NCBI GenBank assembly: GCA_002304735.1
Contig: DBIU01000073.1
Location: 9,084-33,824 of the forward strand
DNA: 24,741 bases
Origin: Ruminococcaceae bacterium UBA794
GTDB taxonomy: Bacteria; Bacillota; Clostridia; Oscillospirales; Ruminococcaceae
Reading direction: 5' to 3'
Below, piece after piece: positions 22,612-24,741 of the stretch. The notes beneath the pieces are model-generated. The model was not told where the DNA came from and searched no databases. It saw only the letters and a program-made list of their open reading frames with translations. The position numbers and the translations under genes are program-made. Each line of letters opens with the position of its first letter. The first letter of the stretch is position 1.

Positions 22612-22640
22612 TTGACAAGAAGCGTTAAATATGGTATAAT
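22612..22640 (+). promoter_or_regulatory. Sigma-A promoter for pth-mfd
   Basis: Consensus TTGACA (22612-22617), 17 bases, perfect TATAAT (22635-22640). This is the best promoter in the window. Confidence 0.92.
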
Positions 22641-22708
22641 ATATATAGAAATCGACCGCCCGCAATTGCTTGCGAGCGGGATTTGTTGTTGAAGAAAAAG
22701 GTGAAAAA

Positions 22709-23335
22709 ATGTCTGTTTTTGATGTGTTCAAGAAGCTCGAAAGCGAGAAAAACGCTCCCGCAGGAGCTGTGGAATATATAATCTGTGGGCTTGGAAATCC
22801 CGGCACGGAGTACGAAAATACGCGCCACAACATCGGTTTTATGACTATCGACGAGCTTTGCGGGAAGTATAACGTAAGCTGCAAGAAGCTGAAATTCAAG
22901 TCGCTTGTGGGCGACGCAATGATTTCCGGAAAGCGCTGTCTGATAATGAAGCCGACAACTTATATGAACAAAAGCGGCGAGGCGGTCACGGAAGCGATGA
23001 GCTTCTACAAAATCCCGCCTGAGCGCTGTATAATCGTGTTTGACGACATTTCGCTTGAGCCGGGTCATCTTAGGATACGCAGAAAAGGCAGCGACGGCGG
23101 TCACAACGGGATAAAGAACATCATTTATCTTTCGGGAAGCGACGCGTTTCCCCGCATAAAAATGGGCGTCGGCGCGAAGCCGCACCCCGACTATAATCTC
23201 GCGGACTGGGTTCTCGGTCACTTCAAAAAAGAGGACGGCGAAGCGCTTGAAAAGTGCTTTGAGAACGCGGTTTCGGCGATTGAACTTATGGTTGACGGAA
23301 AAATCAACGAAGCTATGAACCGGTTTAATTCTTAA
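22709..23335 (+). CDS. pth: Peptidyl-tRNA hydrolase
   Basis: Pth frees tRNA from peptidyl-tRNA that has dropped off the ribosome. The 208-residue protein has all active-site blocks: ICGLGNPGTEYENTRHNIGF with N30 and H40, MKPTTYMNKSGEAV with N87, and FDDISLEPGHLRIRRKGSDGGHNGIK with D112/D113. Compared with Escherichia coli Pth (N10, H20) it carries about 20 extra N-terminal residues (MSVFDVFKKLESEKN). That extension is kept because ATG at 22709 has AAAGGTG six bases upstream, while a GTG at codon 21 has its only ribosome site two bases away. The stop codon lies inside a short tandem palindromic repeat. mfd follows 33 bases later, a common gene pair in Firmicutes. Confidence 0.97.
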   Translation: MSVFDVFKKLESEKNAPAGAVEYIICGLGNPGTEYENTRHNIGFMTIDELCGKYNVSCKKLKFKSLVGDAMISGKRCLIMKPTTYMNKSGEAVTEAMSFYKIPPERCIIVFDDISLEPGHLRIRRKGSDGGHNGIKNIIYLSGSDAFPRIKMGVGAKPHPDYNLADWVLGHFKKEDGEALEKCFENAVSAIELMVDGKINEAMNRFNS

Positions 23336-23358
23336 ACCTTGTTTAATTCTTAAACCAA
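23323..23358. repeat. Tandem 18-bp palindromic repeat at the pth stop codon
   Basis: GTTTAATTCTTAAACC appears twice at 18-base spacing (23323-23338 and 23341-23356). Each unit is itself a near-palindrome (TTTAA-TTC-TTAAA). The first copy contains the pth stop TAA; the second leads up to the mfd ribosome site. It is probably a recent duplication. Confidence 0.85.
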
Positions 23359-23368
23359 CGAGGCAATT

Positions 23369-24741
23369 ATGAACTTTTTTATCAATGCCGCAAGGCAAAA
23401 CAAGGATTTTTCGCGGCTTGCGAAATATCTTGACGGAAATAACACCCTGCCCGCTCTCGTAACGGGCGTTTCGGCTATCCACAAGGCGCATTTCATCGCG
23501 GGATTGCTCGGCGAAAACGCGCCGAAAACGCTTGTCGTTATGAAAAACGAAAGCGACGCGGTTAAGCTCTGCGCGGATATCAATATGCTGCTCGGTGAGA
23601 ACGCGGCGCTGCTCTGCCCCGAAAAAGAGATGATTTTAGCCGATACCGAGGCTTCGTCTATGGAGTACGAGCATAAGCGGATTAACACGCTCTCGGCGCT
23701 GCTTGACGGGCATTGCAGAGCGATTGTTTGCTCCGCGGCGGCGGCAATTCAGCTTACAATTCCGCCAAAAGAGCTGCAAAATCACACATTCACTATATCC
23801 TGCGGTGATGAAATCGACAAAAACGAGCTTGTAAGACGGCTGATTGCGGCGGGTTATTCGCGCGCAGGTCAGATTGACGGAAGCGGGCAGTTTTCGGTTC
23901 GCGGAGGAATTGTGGACGTGTTCCCGCCGAACAGCGCCGTGCCTTATCGAATGGAGTTTTTCGGCGATGAAATCGACAGTCTTGGCGAATTTGACCTCGA
24001 AACGCAGCGCAGAACCAAAGCGCTTGACGGCATAGAAATCTCTCCAGCGCGGGAAACGCTGTTCGAGAGCGGCGAAGCGCTTTGCGAAAAGATTGAATCG
24101 CTTGCGAAAAGGCTTCGCGGGAAAGCTGCCGAAAAGACGCGCGAGCGCCTTGAAAGCGACGTCGAGAGGATTAGAAACGGCGGCTCTCCGAGCAATCTCG
24201 ACCGCTATTTCCCGCTGTGCTTCGGCGGCGAAGCGACCGTGTTCGATTACGCTGAGAGAGTGTTCGTCTGCGAAAACACGGCGGTTCGCGAGGGCGTTCG
24301 CGCGGCTTCCTTACAGCATACCGAGGATATGAAAATCCTGCTTGACGAAGCGAAAATATGCAAGGGACTCGACCGATTTATGCTCACGAAAAACGAAGCG
24401 ACGGAGCTTTTCAAGGCGAAAACGCGCGTTTATTTCGAGTCGTTTTTGAGCGGCGGCGGGCTGGAGCTTGGAATTTCTATAAATATCGGCGACGCGGTTC
24501 AGACGGCGCCTTGGAGCGGCGAATACAAAATTCTCGAGGACGAAATGCGCGGACTTCTGGAGAAAAAATATTGCTGCTTTATCTTTGCGGGAACGAAAAA
24601 GGGCGCGCAAAATCTCGCAAACGACCTCAAAGAGGACGGTTTTCCTGCGGATTTTTACGAAAATCCCGACGATATTATTCGCGGAAAGATAATCGTCTGC
24701 GCGGGAACGCTCTCTGCGGGCGCGGAATATCGCGAACAGGG
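23369..24741 (+). CDS. mfd: Transcription-repair coupling factor, N-terminal part (cut by window edge)
   Basis: Mfd removes stalled RNA polymerase from damaged DNA and recruits UvrA. The frame from ATG 23369 is open to the end of the window, about 457 codons, against a family length near 1,150. It begins MNFFIN then the UvrB-homology region: ALVTGVSAIHKAHFIAGLL, CPEKEMILADTEASS, and the diagnostic RGGIVDVFPPNSAVPYRMEF followed by FFGDEIDSLGEFDLETQRR (about residues 177-215). The later helicase domains are outside the window. GAGG lies before ATG by six bases. Its position behind pth matches the usual Firmicutes pth-mfd order. No frame break is seen. Confidence 0.95.
   Translation, partial: MNFFINAARQNKDFSRLAKYLDGNNTLPALVTGVSAIHKAHFIAGLLGENAPKTLVVMKNESDAVKLCADINMLLGENAALLCPEKEMILADTEASSMEYEHKRINTLSALLDGHCRAIVCSAAAAIQLTIPPKELQNHTFTISCGDEIDKNELVRRLIAAGYSRAGQIDGSGQFSVRGGIVDVFPPNSAVPYRMEFFGDEIDSLGEFDLETQRRTKALDGIEISPARETLFESGEALCEKIESLAKRLRGKAAEKTRERLESDVERIRNGGSPSNLDRYFPLCFGGEATVFDYAERVFVCENTAVREGVRAASLQHTEDMKILLDEAKICKGLDRFMLTKNEATELFKAKTRVYFESFLSGGGLELGISINIGDAVQTAPWSGEYKILEDEMRGLLEKKYCCFIFAGTKKGAQNLANDLKEDGFPADFYENPDDIIRGKIIVCAGTLSAGAEYREQ

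Overview
The window looks like a chromosomal segment of a Gram-positive gut-type Clostridia bacterium, probably Oscillospirales/Ruminococcaceae. This is an inference from gene families (DUF6106-type protein, YacP/Rae1 nuclease domain, SPFH plus zinc-ribbon protein, PrsA-like lipoprotein), strong AGGAGG-type ribosome sites, and sigma-A promoters that nearly all have a 17-base spacer. No tRNA, rRNA, CRISPR array, transposase or phage gene was seen.

Layout. (1) 1-1436, minus: purE then purC (purC cut by the window edge), behind one promoter and a ~190-nt leader holding a 25-codon upstream ORF and a terminator-like hairpin. (2) 1470-2655, minus: a small membrane protein and an HD-domain phosphohydrolase, with a promoter back to back with the next unit. 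(3) 2682-9084, plus: a solute-binding lipoprotein, a degenerate tubulin/FtsZ-like protein and a large membrane transglutaminase. (4) 9107-10195, plus: a DHH-family phosphoesterase, followed by about 240 bases of stacked hairpins. (5) 10419-14575, minus: a four-gene operon of a DUF6106-type membrane protein, an AcpS-like protein lacking its metal ligands, a Tet(M)/EF-G-like GTPase fused to a YacP/Rae1-like NYN nuclease domain (interrupted by one in-frame TAA), and TrmO. (6) 14669-21152, plus: proB, proA, a one-TM protein, a PrsA-like lipoprotein, an ABC-F ATPase and a small two-TM protein, tightly packed. (7) 21165-22609, plus: a single-gene SPFH/zinc-ribbon unit with a strong terminator. (8) 22612-end, plus: pth and the 5' part of mfd.

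How it fits together. Most of the window is housekeeping: purine and proline synthesis, tRNA recycling and transcription-coupled repair. Two loci stand out. The minus operon at 10.4-14.5 kb joins a ribosome-binding GTPase covalently to a relative of an A-site mRNA endonuclease and places it next to a tRNA position-37 modifying enzyme, which suggests a translation-quality-control function. The GTPase/nuclease reading frame carries an in-frame stop that is either a nonsense mutation, an assembly error or, less likely, a recoding signal. The second locus pairs a tubulin-superfamily protein with an extracytoplasmic transglutaminase, which suggests an uncharacterised envelope-associated assembly.
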